Below, piece by piece: positions 62,992-64,000 of a stretch of 64,000 nt of DNA. Source of the DNA: Verrucomicrobiota bacterium (lineage in GTDB: Bacteria > Verrucomicrobiota > Verrucomicrobiia > Methylacidiphilales > UBA1321); NCBI GenBank assembly GCA_013286145.1, contig JABDGH010000002.1, positions 46,728-110,727 of the forward strand, in the 5' to 3' direction. The notes below the pieces were generated by a model. The model saw only the letters and a list, made by a program, of their open reading frames with translations. It made no database searches and had not been told where the DNA came from. The translations under genes and the position numbers were made by a program. Positions within the stretch are counted from its first letter, which is position 1, and each line of letters begins with the position of its first letter.

Positions 62992-63366
62992 ATGGTTAAA
63001 AAGGGCTTTGTCGCTGTCTTCGAAAAGGCGCTCGACCGTGCGCACATCTCGGAATGTGTCGCCTCATGGCTGGATCGTTTCGAGAAGGTCGAGCAGGTGG
63101 TTCCTCACATGGAGGGTACGCTGGAGGTGAGGGAGCCGAGCGAAATCATGTGGGAACCCACCATGCAATTCCGGGTGATCAACGGCGAACAATTTGCGTG
63201 GGTCTATGTGTCGCTGGACAAACTGGCGATGGAGACGACCGGCTTTCAGGACGCGGAGATTTCTTTCTGCCTCGAGATATTGCTGGAACTGCCCGGCGTC
63301 GCCGAGGTGGTTGATGAGAAAAACCAGAAGCGGCTCGAACAGCTTGAGAAGGCGGGGATTATTTAG
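62992..63366 (+). CDS. conserved hypothetical protein
   Basis: 124-aa ORF with good coding character; no recognised family. Confidence 0.6.
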   Translation: MVKKGFVAVFEKALDRAHISECVASWLDRFEKVEQVVPHMEGTLEVREPSEIMWEPTMQFRVINGEQFAWVYVSLDKLAMETTGFQDAEISFCLEILLELPGVAEVVDEKNQKRLEQLEKAGII

Positions 63367-63370
63367 GCTG

Positions 63371-63400
63371 AATTTTTGACGGAATTAACGGAATTTTTTT
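63371..63400 (+). repeat. family B short copy
   Basis: GAATTTTTGACGGAATTAACGGAATTTTTT. Confidence 0.75.
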
Positions 63401-63414
63401 TCACTTTACTCTGC

Positions 63415-63518
63415 CGTCATCCTGAGCTTGTCGAAGGATCAGCTCCCGGTAAGCATTCATTTATAGAGTGAAGTGAACACTCTCTGGAGGCTGATCCTTC
63501 GACAAGCTCAGGATGACG
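63415..63518. repeat. REPIN-like inverted repeat pair (family A variant)
   Basis: CGTCATCCTGAGCTTGTCGAAGGATCAG ... CTGATCCTTCGACAAGCTCAGGATGACG. Confidence 0.9.
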
Positions 63519-63528
63519 GGCTTGAAAA

Positions 63529-64000
63529 TTAACTCGCGCCTATCGCCCTCTGCCTGAGGAAATGATCGACGAGGACGAGGCGGGTCATGGCTTCGACCAT
63601 CGGGACGGCGCGGGGGAGGACGCACGGGTCATGGCGGCCGCGGGCCTTGAGTTCGGCGGCTTCGCCGGTGATGGAGACGGTCTGCTGCGCCTGGGCGATG
63701 GTGGCGGTGGGCTTGAAGGCGATGCGGAACACGATGTCTTCGCCGTTGGAGATGCCGCCCTGGACGCCGCCACTGCGATTGGTGAGGGTGCGGACGCGGT
63801 CGCCTTCCTTGACGAAGGCGTCGTTATGCTCGGAACCTTTGAGGAGCGTGCCCGAGAAGCCGGAACCGATCTCGAAGCCCTTGGTGGCGGGGAGGCTCAT
63901 CATGGCCTTGGCGAGATCGGCTTCGAGTTTGTCAAAGACAGGTTCGCCGAGGCCAACCGGCGCGTTGCGCACGATGCAAGTGACGATTCCGCCGATGGAA
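63529..64000 (-). CDS. aroC: chorismate synthase (partial; N-terminus beyond right edge)
   Basis: [48 protein letters not shown]...[28 protein letters not shown]. Confidence 0.96.
   Translation of the reverse strand, partial: SIGGIVTCIVRNAPVGLGEPVFDKLEADLAKAMMSLPATKGFEIGSGFSGTLLKGSEHNDAFVKEGDRVRTLTNRSGGVQGGISNGEDIVFRIAFKPTATIAQAQQTVSITGEAAELKARGRHDPCVLPRAVPMVEAMTRLVLVDHFLRQRAIGAS

Noticed and set aside
43241-63400. A+T-rich periodic repeats as a CRISPR array
   Set aside because: No constant repeat/spacer structure, copies scattered between genes, and no cas genes
1-64000. Additional RNA genes (rRNA, tmRNA, RNase P, other tRNAs)
   Set aside because: No convincing conserved sequence or cloverleaf recognised other than tRNA-Pro; a tRNAscan/Infernal run would be decisive

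Overview
The window looks like a contiguous piece of a bacterial chromosome, plausibly Verrucomicrobiota (inferred from gene content and style only). It is mostly densely packed, ordinary-looking genes. It contains one tRNA (tRNA-Pro, UGG). I found no rRNA, no CRISPR array and no recognisable transposase. Main blocks: a PAS/histidine kinase cut by the left edge; a PpiD/SurA-like chaperone; ExbB/ExbD; two glycosyltransferases; queA; a molybdenum hydroxylase (xanthine dehydrogenase/YagTSR-like) cluster with MobA-like and XdhC-like maturation genes and an Rrf2 regulator; a Schlafen/AlbA_2 gene between direct repeats next to tRNA-Pro; a large TPR protein; rlmI-like; sigma-70 plus apt; ppdK; AraC + PhyH; glgC; a BrnT/BrnA-like toxin-antitoxin pair; two pseudopilins; priA; argS; modA; tkt; rsmI; a partial complex I cluster (nuoB-C-D-E-F-G-H) with several small lipoprotein or membrane genes inserted; and a partial aroC. 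Points most worth a second look: (1) a tandem family of BamE/SmpA-like lipoproteins between nuoD and nuoE, plus other small envelope genes elsewhere in the nuo cluster; (2) a polar A+T-rich periodic repeat family (GACGGAATTACGGAATTACCAAATTAAACGGAATTAACGGAATTTTTTGGATGGGATTAATAAGATTAAGATGATT) seen only in the right third of the window, always in the same orientation, and filling several intra-operon gaps; (3) a ~42-bp direct repeat bracketing the AlbA_2 gene beside tRNA-Pro; (4) REPIN-like inverted repeat pairs, one of which appears to supply the modA start codon; (5) a divergent BrnTA pair lacking the usual toxin N-terminal motif; (6) a small Cys-rich gene coupled to the end of the molybdenum hydroxylase operon. 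All calls come from reading the sequence and supplied ORFs; no searches were run.
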